Source of the DNA: Takakia lepidozioides
Lineage: Eukaryota > Streptophyta > Takakiopsida > Takakiales > Takakiaceae
DNA length: 64,000 nucleotides
Direction of reading: 5' to 3'
Assembly (NCBI GenBank): GCA_030704615.1
Contig: CM060733.1
Span: 45,258,001-45,322,000 of the forward strand
Each line of letters starts with the position of its first letter. The first letter of the stretch is position 1. The position numbers and the translations under genes are program-made. Positions 23,540-34,129 of this stretch are shown piece by piece. A model generated the notes under the pieces. The model worked only from the letters and a program-made list of their open reading frames with translations, was not told the DNA's origin and ran no database searches.

Positions 23540-25849
23540 CTTTGGACCATATCACTTCAGCCAAAGTCCCTTCTTACTTTGCACTTATGCAGCTTCTTTC
23601 TTCCCTTCTTCCTCACTCACTTTCTCTTCTCCTTCAGAGTCAGAGGAATCTGCCATAGGAATATCAGTACTCTTCTGCATTGCCCTTATGGTATCTGCCA
23701 CTTCCTTGTGCAGTTCCTTATCACCCTCAAGCCTCATCATCTTCAGGCATCACTGCCATCTTCATTATCATCAACTTCCTCTTCTACTGGAGGTATTAAT
23801 TTGGCTTTGCTTCTGGTTACTACCATTGTACTTACTTCCGGTACAACACATGGCCTAACCATGTGAGCTGCCACCACGGGCCCCTCATTCACAGGAACTC
23901 TCATCTCATTCTGGTGTTTGATCCAGAATGGACAGGCCGCCTTGCGATGTCCTGCCTGATTACAATAGTAACACAGTTCTTCCCCATTAGGTCCTTGCCC
24001 TTGGTCTGTTCTGGGATTGTTTATGTAATCCTGATTCCCTGGCTGGTAATTCCCCCTTGGATTACCCTGATAGTTGCCTCTGGAATTTCCCTGGTAATTC
24101 CCTCTTGGATAACCTCTTCTTTCCATGCCATTGTTATAGCCATCAGGCCTACCATAGTGGTCATGATCACTGTTTCTTCTTGGCTGGGGCTGCACTTGAT
24201 GCACCCTTACTTGCCTAGGTTCTCTTGCTGCTGTCCTTCGGTTGTAGTAACAGTTCTCAGTAGAATGGTTATCCGTTTTATAGATAGTACAGTGTTTCTC
24301 CTTCATGTGGCATTCAGTGGTGGTGTGGCCTTCATTCTGGCATTTTACACACCAAACACCCTTCCTCCAATGTGTTGCAGCCTCTGTGGCATATTTTTTC
24401 AAGATTTCTTCTAATCTTTTCTCATAATTATCCCTCTTCAACTTTTCCTTCCCTTTACTCTTCCTCTTATGCTCCAGCTCTTCTTCCTCATCTGACTCAT
24501 CCTCAGAGTCCTCATCATCTCTTTTCTCTCTCCTGAGCATTCCCAATTGCTCAATTCTGTTTGTTGTTTCAAATGCCTCCTCCACTGTATTGTGGGGTAA
24601 CATGTCCACTTTCTTTTGCAGCTTTGGTCTTAGTCCATTCACAAACCAAGCCTTCTGTAACCCTGGTGCAGGTACAGCTGCTAGCTTTTTCATCATCAAT
24701 TCCATCTTTTCCATATACTCTTCAACAATTTCATGCTTCTTTTGCTTTAGCTGTTGTAAACTTCCATACACTTCTTTACTGGTCCTAAACCTATTTCGGA
24801 ACGTTGTATTCAAGCCATTCCACGTTAGGAAATGATTATCAGGGAATCTTGCATACCATTCACTGGATTTCTTTATAAGTGAACAAGGAAACAGTCTCAT
24901 CTTGGCATCATCGCCATTCTCATTGTTCACTATACACATGTGCTCAAATTGACTAATGTGTACATCAGGATCCCCTTTTCCTGAATATATTGGAAAAGGT
25001 GGTTTTGCCCGTGTTGGTTGTAACGCCATCTGTGGCCCTACCCCCTGCCCACTGACAGGTGTTGGCCCTCTGGCTGATGCTGGTCCTTGAGGACTTGTGG
25101 TAATTGTGGTGGTTCCTCCACCAAGTGCTGGCCCCTGAGCACTCCTTGCTCCTGGCCTCACTATATTCACAGTATTCCCAGCTTCAGTTGCACTACTTCC
25201 CACACTCCCTGTCCCCCCAGAGCCAGATCCAGGTCTCCCGCCTGATCCCTCTGAGCCGACACCTTCGTTGGCCTGTGATCCAACTGCTCCACTTGATCCA
25301 GGTCCAATGGGTTGGGATGTCTTGATTGTAGTCTCAACCTCAGCTGCTGGGTCTACTTCTTCATACTCGTCGTCTTCCAATTTCTTCTCTCTATTTTCAT
25401 CTTCCAAGTTCTGCCCTTGGGGTTTCTTCTTCTTCACTCATGTAACTAACTTGTAATGGTGTTGGAGAGTTTGAACTCTCCGTTGGCTCTGTCACATCAT
25501 CTTCAGTTTCAGAAACTGGAGTTCCTGCTGTTGGTGTTCCATGCCAACTCTTATCAAAGATTTCTGTCAAATCTTTTATCCAGGGATGTACCTCAGATCT
25601 TTCACCTCGTGGTTGATCTTCTTCCTTTGCCAATTCCCTTAATCTTTCTTGCAAAGAAAAAGAATGTGTGGTATCCAACTCTAGTTCTTCCGGTATGGGT
25701 GATGTACTCCCTGATCTTAATGGTGTGAGAGGTCCAGATGATTCCCCAATGTCTATTCTTTTCTCCCAAAGGTATGGATAATTAGCTTTCAGGTAACTTT
25801 CCCTTTTTGCTGAATATCTCTGGAGTCTAGCTTCTCTTTCATCACTCAT
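23540..25849 (-). pseudogene. gag of a second Ty3/gypsy family
   Basis: The frame starts MSDEREARLQRYSAKR at 25849, and an acidic Ser/Thr/Pro region continues to about 25420. There the coding frame moves to an ORF that runs 25437-23743. That part has a Gly-rich linker, a retrotransposon gag domain (ISQFEHMCIVNNENGDDAK, then SSEWYARFP and KKHEIVEEYMEKMELMMKK), an Arg/Gly/Asn-rich tract and a CCHC knuckle CYYCNQAGHRKAAC. After a stop at 23743, coding-like sequence continues in another frame (LEGDKELHKEVADTIRAM) to about 23540, where C-rich sequence and the gap begin. Two frame breaks suggest decay or sequence error. Its pol is probably lost in or beyond the gap. Confidence 0.75.
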
Positions 25850-25869
25850 GTCCCATGTCCTTCATTTCT

Positions 25870-26574
25870 TTAATGTGGCAATAACCAAAACTCTCTTCTG
25901 TAGTATCTCTCGTATATGCCTGGGTTTCTTTCAAGCTTCAATGCACCCTTGGCTATACTTGAAGTCTCCGTTACCATATAACCATATGGTAAACAAGTCT
26001 GAAAAGCTGTTCTTGGTGTGAGTTTGATCCACAGAATATCCTTTGGAATCCAATTCTTTACTAGTACAAGCTCCTCATGCATATGAGTATAAACATTCAC
26101 CTTTCTTTCCTCCCAGCTTTCAAACTCTACCCGCTTAATGGATAGCAAAGCTATCACATAAACCAGTGTTGGTAACCAATGGGCTCTTCCTCTACAGGCC
26201 ACCTGATAAATCTTTATCACTCCTTTCTCCAGACCCCACTCCGGGTCAGCATCATGCACTCTCTTAAGAATGTTTTCTTTACAACCGTCTGACAATTCCA
26301 AGAACCTATGAAAGAATTGTTTAGACAATCTTTCCTTCTCAGTTCCACAGGGAATGTGTTTCACATCAAATTCTTTAATTCTCCAACCACCATGATCCCA
26401 CCAGATGCCTGTCACATCTGGTTGTTCATGACCCAGTTCCCCAGTATGGTCGCCAAATGTCGCGCGGCTTTTACTCACCCATCCCTTCGCTATCCGAGGT
26501 GGGAACTCCAAGAGAGAAGAGTTGGATATCTCTAAGTACTCAGCCCGCTCAGAACAATCAGTCATGACCTGCAA
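25870..26574 (-). CDS. ORF upstream of gag, function unknown
   Basis: A 234-residue open frame just upstream of, and in the same direction as, the gag at 25849 (20-base spacing). It is Trp- and charge-rich, with no signal peptide or membrane segment visible (GIWWDHGGWRIKEFDVKHI, YQVACRGRAHWLPTLVYVIA). I do not recognise it. Its place suggests an extra leader ORF of the retroelement, or a captured host segment. The frame starts ATGCAGGTCATGACTGA. Confidence 0.4.
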   Translation of the reverse strand: MQVMTDCSERAEYLEISNSSLLEFPPRIAKGWVSKSRATFGDHTGELGHEQPDVTGIWWDHGGWRIKEFDVKHIPCGTEKERLSKQFFHRFLELSDGCKENILKRVHDADPEWGLEKGVIKIYQVACRGRAHWLPTLVYVIALLSIKRVEFESWEERKVNVYTHMHEELVLVKNWIPKDILWIKLTPRTAFQTCLPYGYMVTETSSIAKGALKLERNPGIYERYYRREFWLLPH

Positions 26575-27079
26575 CTAGTGAATCATGGTTGTGCTTCCGG
26601 TTCGTATTTCTTCTCGCCTTCATGTTAGTAATTCTACCTTACCGTGTATACTTAAGCATCAGATTGCCCCTTTAACTATCCGATTCCATTCATTCCACAG
26701 CTTCACTCAAGTCTCTCTACAAAGTGTGATTGTATCGAATACTAATCAGATTAAGAATCATCAGGTATCGTATCTATGCCATTATGTCTCTAATCTACCC
26801 TCCTATATAATCCTACAGCTTGTACGAACTAAGTCGCAATCGCGTCATCCTCTTCTCTTCTGTGGAGTCATCATCCCTGTACTCCAAGACCGTGCCCTCT
26901 ATCCGACCTCCTCCTGTGATGTCTAAGAAGAAGTCCTCCAAAAGTCCTCACTCTCCGCTTTATCTCCCCACAAGCTGTTCTAACCACCTTCCTCACTAAC
27001 CGTCACCCCTGAAGTAACATATTCCCTCTGCAAATGTTATTCCCCACTGTCGTTCCCTGTCATGATAACCGTTCCCCAT

Positions 27080-27300
27080 GGCTGTGACAGCTGTGTCAAG
27101 CTGTGATTGGCTGTGCGAAGCTGTGTCGACTGTGTCGGGCTGTGACTACTGTGACTGGCTGTGTCGGGCTGTGTGAAGCTGTGACGGACTGTGACTGGCT
27201 GTGACTGGCTGTGTTGGGCTGTGTTGAGCTGTGTGAAGCTGTGTCGACTGTGTCTGGCTGTGACTGACTATGTCGGGCTGTGACTGGCTGTCTAAACCCC
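27080..27300 (-). repeat. CTGTGACTGG-type minisatellite
   Basis: About twenty units of 9-11 bases (GGCTGTGACT, GGCTGTGTCG and variants) in tandem. The translated Ser/Gln/Thr repeat is not a gene. Confidence 0.9.
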
Positions 27301-27619
27301 TTAAAGCATGCGTTTGTCACCCCTAAGGCTCATGTTGGTCTCAGTCTGTGCAAAAATTAAGGGTACCCCACAGAACCCGTAAAAGTGTCTAAGTCCCAAG
27401 CAGCCCTCTAACAGCACTCCAGTCTAGTTTCCAGCATTCTAGTATCTAAGTCAAGTTCTAGTATCTTGTACTCTTTTCCATTGTTATAAAGATCATCTTG
27501 ATTCATGTATATTCATCATGCATTCGGCCACGCCAACCTTGACTCCTTGTCTAGTCTTGTACCTCTAGTCTGATCTCTTGTTTGTGTTCAGTCATGCTCT
27601 CGTCATTAACACTTGGCAA

Positions 27620-28735
27620 GATCAGGAGGCAAACCATCATTGGACATGATATGTCCAAGAAAGTGCAACTTAGGCATAAACAGCTCACACTTCTTTGGCT
27701 TCACCTTGAGTCCTGCAGTACGCAATTTGCTGAAAACACGCTACAGATAAGTCAAGTGAGCATCAAAGCTAGCTGAGTATACATTGATATCATCAACAAT
27801 AAGGCACAGTCCCAGCGAAGATTATCCAAGACAATGTCCATGAGGCAATGGAATGTAGAGGTGGCATTGCACAGACCAAATGGCATGGTCTCATATTGGT
27901 ATTTGCCCATGCGATACACAAAGGGTTTTTTTTCTTGGCTGCTTTAGCGAGATGAACTTGCCAAAAACCAGATGCAATGTCAAGAGAGGATAAAATTGTA
28001 GCACCATGCAATTGATCCAAAGTCTCATTGATCCTAGGTAGAGGATAAGCATCCTTCTTGGTGATGTCATTCAGTTTCTTGAAGTCAACACAAAAGCGAG
28101 TAGTGCCATCTTTCTTGCCAACCAGGACAATTGGACTGGCCCAAGAAGAAACTGATGGCTTAATCACACCAGCATCAAGCATTTTCTGGATTTCTTCTTG
28201 AACTATAGCACGCTCCTTAACACTCTCTCGGTATGCAAATTGCTTAATAGGAGGTCCTTCAGTAACAATGTCATGTTGAAGGATAGGAAGACGCCCCAGA
28301 TCAGTACATCCCAAGCTGAAGACATCCAGATTTTTTGCAATAAGCATTAAGACTCTTTTCTTTTGGCCTCAGGAGAGGGACCTAGTGCCTAATGTAATTT
28401 TAGACGGCACTTTGGTGAGGGCAGCCTTACCTTCATGACTTAGATCAGGGATAGGTGGTGGTGTAATTGCAGCAAAAGCAACAACAACATCCAAAGGGCC
28501 ATGTTGAATGCAATGGCCTCCAGCCCAAAGCCAGCTTGCACTTCTTGTATTTCAGCAATGGGTAAGGCAGTGATGCGAGCCAGGTTTTGCCGGGCCAGTC
28601 ACAGTACGGACCATGTGGCTGGATACCACAAATTCCTCACCAAAAAAATGTCTATTTCTACCTCCAGACCCTGCACCTTGCTTCACAGTTCCGGTAAAAA
28701 TCAGAGTGCAAAATTGAGATATCTCTGTAGAAGCA
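27620..28735 (-). pseudogene. Ty3/gypsy pol fragment (linker and RT)
   Basis: On the minus strand a linker (SHEGKAALTKVPSKITLGT, then KKRVLMLIAKNLDVFSLG) is followed by reverse transcriptase blocks: KPSVSSWASPIVLVGKKDGT, RFCVDFKKLNDITKKDAYPL and SSLDIASGFWQV. After a frameshift near 27930 come CLIVDDINVYS at about 27805 and GLKVKPKK. There are stops at about 28360 and 27737. RNase H and integrase are absent. The 5' edge meets an oppositely oriented element at about 28735. Confidence 0.8.
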
Positions 28736-30100
28736 CTTTTGGACTCAGGGGCTTCAGCGTGTCTTATTGACAAAAACTTTGCGAAGCAACACAATTTAAC
28801 GCTCGTAAAGAAGAAATTATCGCCCCCCGTTGAAGTCATCGATGGACGACCGTTAGATTCAGGAAATGTTGACCATGAAACTCGACCACTTGAAGTGAAG
28901 CTTGAAGATCAATCATCACATATTGTTTTCAACATCTTCTAGTCTCCAACGAATCCTATGATCCTTGGACTTTCCTGGTTCGTATTTCATAATCCTGACA
29001 TCGACTGGCGATCACGAAATTTTTTTGCAAGACAAAAATGTAGAAATATCAAATGTATTCAACCCCTGTTCCTTGGAGCTAGAGCTTTCATGAGAGCTAC
29101 CAAAAAAGATGCGGCATTTGCACTTTATACGACTCCGATCAAGACCACAACAGACAAAGGTACTTCGACATTACCCACTCAATATCAAGATTTCAATGAT
29201 GTATTCGAGAAGAAAAATGTAGACACATTGCCAGAACATCGACCTTATAACTATGCAATTGAGTTACAAGAAAGAGCCCAACCACCATTCGGCCCAATCT
29301 ACAATTTATTCCAGACGGAGTTGGCTGCATTACGTGAGTACATTGATGAAAATTTGTCGAAGAACTTCATCCGACATTCAAAACCTACGGGGGCGCCTAT
29401 CTTGTTTGTGGAAAAGAAAGACATAATATCATTACGCATATGTGTGGATTATCGCGGTCTCAACAAAGTCACAATTAAGAATCGTTATCCGTTGTCGCTG
29501 ATTTATGGGCTTCTCAACCAACTGGGACGAGCGAAGATTTTCACCAAAATTGACTTGAGAAGAGCTTATAACCTTGTACGGAGCCTTTTGAACAACGTAT
29601 GAACATTTTCAATACAGTGTTATGCATTTCGGTCTTATAAATGCTCCAGCAATTTTCCAACATATGATGAATGACATCTTTCAAGAATTTTTAGATGACT
29701 TTGTAGTCATCTATTTGGACGATATTTTGATATTTTCACAGAATGAAGAAGAACATGGTCGTCATGTACGCCTTGTCCTTGATAAATTAAGAAAATATGA
29801 TTATATGCCAAGTTGGAAAAAATGTCTTTTCCATTTGAGGTTGAATTTCTGGGCTACATTATTTCCGACAAAGACGTCTTTATGGATCAGAAGAAAATAC
29901 AAACCATCATCGAGTGGATTAAACCAACTTCGGTCCGAGATGTACAATGTTATCTGGGATTTGCAAATTTCTATAGAATCTTCATCAATGATCACTCCAA
30001 AATTGCTGCATCATTGACACGACTCACAGGGAAGGACAAATTTGTATGGGACGAGAAGGCTGACTAGACATTTGAAAGGTTGAAGCAGACATTTACAAAG
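28736..30100 (+). pseudogene. Ty3/gypsy protease-RT fragment
   Basis: The protease motif LDSGASACLIDKNFA starts immediately at the junction, so the element lacks its gag. [10 protein letters not shown] and RT blocks follow: [51 protein letters not shown] and VVIYLDDILIFS with the catalytic Asp pair at about 29713-29730. GFANFYRIFINDHSKIAAS follows after a frameshift near 29815. A stop lies near 28940, and frame changes lie near 29600 and 29815. RT similarity ends near 30095 with FERLKQTF. Confidence 0.8.
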
Positions 30101-30784
30101 GACCCAATAAGGGCAAGGAGTTTTGTAACCGCTGTATGTTCCAACTTTGGAGTCAAGCATTATACCACAACCCCATATCATCCCCAGACCAATGGCCTCA
30201 CGGAACGCTTCAACCAAACTCTTTGTTGAATGTTGGAGAAAAATGATGCACTTACCAGGGAGTGGGATACCTTTCTTCCCCTTATTCTCTTTGCTTATCG
30301 CACCACCGTACATGCTAGTACCAAAAAGATTTCTTTTGACTTGTTGTATGGTCGCAAGTGTGTCTATCCTTTGCATTCTACCCCTCTTATCTCTACTGTA
30401 GTTGCTGGTCTGGTTGATCTTGATATCTTTGTTGATGATCTTCATGCTCGACATGCGGTATCTATCCATGGTGCCAACATTGGTAAGGCTTTGCTAACCC
30501 AGGCCCGCAATTTTAACAAGCGTGTCAAGTATTCTAACATGTTTCAGGTGGGACAGACCGTGTGCGTTCGGTTGCAGCATGGTAAACATGCATGCAAATC
30601 TAAGCTCAAGATCGACGGTCCATACTTGATCTATCAGATTTTACGTGGACGACGTGCTCTCCTTCTTCCACAGGGGTCCAATACTGAAGTATGGGATGAA
30701 CCGGTTTCTTTGACGGATCTGGTACATTCCGAGTTGGTCTTTGATCTCACGTGCATTAATGTGGAGGGACGCATGGTGGGGTGA
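30101..30784 (+). pseudogene. Integrase C-terminal half joined to the RT fragment
   Basis: From about 30105 the sequence jumps to late integrase: FGVKHYTTTPYHPQTNGL, then RFNQTL, LTREWDTFLPLILFAYRT and a C-terminal domain (FQVGQTVCVRLQHGKH, LKIDGPYLIYQIL). RNase H and the first integrase half are missing, so this is an internal deletion or a fusion of two copies. A TGA near 30226 interrupts it. The final frame (30230-30784) is open for 184 codons. Confidence 0.75.
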
Positions 30785-31114
30785 TGTTTTGATCTTCTAG
30801 CCGATCTACTTCACCTTCATCTTCTCCAGCGACTTAGTCTTAGATTGCGGATTGTGACTTTCATGGCCTTATGGCTTGCACATTCTAGGACTTAAAAACA
30901 TTTGTAGTCTTATGATATATCACCACCTGTACTCCTTGCACGGTTTTCCTAGCCAAAGGGTTTTGTCCTCGGCCCAATTTACAGGTGCCAGGTTTTCCCT
31001 TGGTAGGTTTTTCACCCAGCAGAGGAGGGTGATCTTATCAAATTATTTACTTATTATTTATTATATTTTCCTTCGCAGGGCTCAAGATTTTTCGTGGGGG
31101 GTAGGCTTCACAGA

Positions 31115-31558
31115 TGTGATGGCCCAAACTCTCGTCATCACCAATTTGCTTTATTCATCCAAAGTGGCGATACTCATTCGTAGTATAATTTTTTTGGCGT
31201 AAGTACGTTAAAACCATTCCAATGATAGCGTAACCAGGGATAGTTCATGCTTGTGGCCGTATCCTGGTTGTTCAATAGATCTACGGCTGATGAAAAGGTG
31301 CCGCGAGCTCAGCCTGTCATGCCTCGTCACGCGGCATGCAGATATGCAGCTAGGGTTTGTATTTAAAGCGACAGCCTGACCTTGTGTCAGGTCAGTTGGC
31401 TCCCAAAAATCCTTCTCTCGCGTGAACGCAGGCTCCTCCTTGCTCGCCCCTTGTCATTTTAATGTTCAATACTTAAGAGGACATGAGATTATTCTTCCAT
31501 CTTGTTTTAAGGCTTCACAGACGCACACACGTTGAGGTGTTAATTTGACAAAACATTC
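31115..31558 (+). mobile_element. Putative 3' LTR of the 28.7-30.8 kb element
   Basis: After the integrase stop and a purine-rich GTGGGGGGTAGG stretch, TGTGATGGCCC opens a 440-base block. It contains a TATTTAAA promoter-like box (31362-31369) and ends near ACATTCA. No second copy is present to prove the boundaries. Confidence 0.4.
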
Positions 31559-31982
31559 AGGTGTTTATTAAATAAGACAATAGGAATAATGTAAGAACTT
31601 AATGGATGAGTGCTATCTGATGGTACTTTCGCCGGATTCAGGCAGCCTGGTCTCCCCCGGCGAGGCCCCTGTCGAATCCTCCCCAGTTTAGATTAAATTG
31701 GGTCTTAAATTCTCACGTGTGGGCCGGGCAGCTCATGGACGCACAAACGCGGGGTCGCCTCCACCTTCCCCCGCGACCACCGGGCGGGTCTACTCGCGGG
31801 TCCGGGTCTGCTCAGAACTTAGAAATATTTCCAGTAAACTCCCCCTTGAAAAAGACCATCATTAATGCACATGCAGCGCCAGAGTTCAAGAACTCGTAAT
31901 CTTAGAGATATTAGTCAATGCACCCAACCACCACACTACCAACTGCTTTGTGCTACACCATCACTTTTTCTATATCTTAACC

Positions 31983-33254
31983 AGTGTTGGGAGGGTATAT
32001 TGATTTTTCCTACCCTCAGGGTAAGGGTATATATGATTTTGGGGGTCAAACTTATCCTCGTGGTAAGGGTATAATCTATTTTTTGAAAATATTTACCCTC
32101 CGGATAAGGGTATATATAAATTTTTGGTAAACATGTTCCCTCAGGGTAAGGGTATTGGGTGCCACATATACCATGAGGGTAAGGGTAATTGCAAGATAAC
32201 GATACCATTTTTATATCCTCTGGATATCCCAGAGTAATTATAAAGGGTGAATTTAATTTAATTTATGAATTTTATTAAATACTTAGAATAAAGCATTTCA
32301 ACTGTGTAACATCCCCATTATATCCCAAGGAGCTTACTAGACAAATTTCTTAGAGAAGAGTTGGCCTAGCCAGGTGGTATATAGAATCTAACGGGCTATG
32401 CCTTTTATTTAAAAAAATAATTTGTTTACTTCTTTTTTGTGGCTTATGAATAGCAAAAGTTTAGCCCTCATTTATGCTCCTCTAATGGCCCTAAAAATAA
32501 TAACAAAACAACACATTTGATAATAATGAGGTCCAAAATCACCAGAGCTTGAAACATGCGCTTTGCACAATAGAGAGAATGGCGGGGACGAAGGAAGGAG
32601 AGAGCTCGGCAGTAGCCCACGCTTTTTGCAAGAAGGAGAGAGTGGCAAGGACCAGACTTGGAGCATAAGCTGCGGAGAAGAAGACCAACGAAGCGAAAAA
32701 AAATGAAAAAATGCTAGTGTTTGCCTTCTCTACTAGCAAATACCACACCTACCAGTTGGTAGCTGAGATGGAAAGTGTACTTAGTGCCACCCAGATGGTT
32801 CTGGGGTCAAATCTTGCTACCTTGATGGCTGTGGTATGTTCTGGGCAGTGTCCCATGCGTAAGCATTCACAGCGAGGTTACTCTGAAAGAGGTTATTTTT
32901 TCCTCTCATTATAACTAAGGGGCTTGATTTGTGAGCTGTTGCTCCGAGGTGTTTCCTTTTAAAAAATAAAATAAAAAAAATAATACCACACCTAAACCTA
33001 AACCCTAGTAATCAAATTACTATACCCTTCCCTATTACCTGGCCATAGAACAAATTTACCCTCAGGGTAAGGGTATCCTTCGAGATTTCAAACCCCAGGG
33101 TATAATCCATTAAGGGTATTACAAAAATAATTACCCCTGACAAGGGTAGGATAAGGGTATTTTTGAATTTCCAGGGTAGGGTATATTTATATATCCTTAT
33201 TAGGTTTTACCCTCAGGGTATAATGGCAGAAAAAGGGTCTCCTCCCAACACTCG
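31983..33254. mobile_element. hAT-like non-autonomous DNA transposon
   Basis: AGTGTTGGGAGG at the left end is mirrored by CCTCCCAACACT at 33241-33252. TCTTAACC occurs directly outside both ends (31975-31982 and 33255-33262), an 8-base target duplication typical of hAT elements. Subterminal regions (31990-32220 and 33055-33240) are crowded with AGGGTAAGGGTA words in both orientations. No transposase is present, so it would need one in trans. Confidence 0.75.
32736..32985 (+). repeat. Possible tRNA-derived SINE inside the hAT-like element
   Basis: ACCAGTTGGTAGCTGAGATGG resembles a Pol III A box, and GGGGTCAAATCTTGC, about 50 bases on, resembles a B box. The block ends in an A-rich tail (AAAAAATAAAATAAAAAAAA). 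No target duplication was established. Confidence 0.3.
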
Positions 33255-33262
33255 TCTTAACC

Positions 33263-34129
33263 TAGAAAACAGCTGCACGGTGACCTAGGAGGGTGGACCC
33301 ACCGCGGCACACCCTAGCTCGGCGGCAGACCCTTCCTAGCGGACCCGAGAGTCATGGGTCACGGTGGGACCACCCCAAACCAACCCGGCGGCCCCTACTA
33401 TACTGGGCCTACATGAGAATTCACGACCCAATTTATTTATAATGAGAAACTTGAAGCCCTGCCCCCATAAATCAGGAAGCCATGCTCCAGGATTTTACAA
33501 GAGGAAAGTAACTAGAGAATGAAAGTCCAAAGACTAAAGCTGCAGTCGACAAACTACACTAAGTTAGGCAGTGAAGCAGCCTATCATTATCATTAACCTA
33601 TGTCTCGGTTCTCACTAATGTGCTTGTTTACAATATAAGCATCTTTAAGTGTATAAGAGTTTTTTTAGTGGAATATGATGAACCGGAAGTAGACATTTTT
33701 CTGTCTATGGACATGATTAATGATCACACCATATGTTCCACTAAACCAAATTAGACAAACTAGATGAGGCATAGATTTCTGAAAGTGACTGTGGTCATTT
33801 GGCTTCCCAAGCACAACAAAGACCATTTGATCATGCATCACTAACTTAAACCAAGTCTCATCAATTCACACTCCTCACTGTTCATTGGACGTGAGACAAA
33901 GTTTATTGAAAGTGAAAGTGGTCATTTGGCTTTCCAAGGGCTCCATTAGACCATCCATTCACTCACCACCAAACCGTGCTCCATTGTGAGCCACTCCTTA
34001 TGCAAAGTTCATTGGGAATGGAAGTGGTCATTTGGCTTTCCATAAAGCAGACCAAGTGAGTTTGTATTTGTGATGCACAGGTCCCAGATATGGAGCGGTT
34101 TTTGCGTGGTTGGGCGTTTTGCTTGGACC
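33263..34129. other. Intergenic, no gene seen
   Basis: It contains a three-fold loose repeat of AGTGGTCATTTGGCTTTCC (near 33790, 33918, 34024). I see no coding sequence. Confidence 0.5.

Noticed and set aside
23248-23866. Pro-rich ORFs on the plus strand
   Set aside because: They are translations of C-rich low-complexity sequence and the antisense of gag.
27096-27320. Ser/Gln/Thr repeat ORF
   Set aside because: Produced by the CTGTGACTGG minisatellite.
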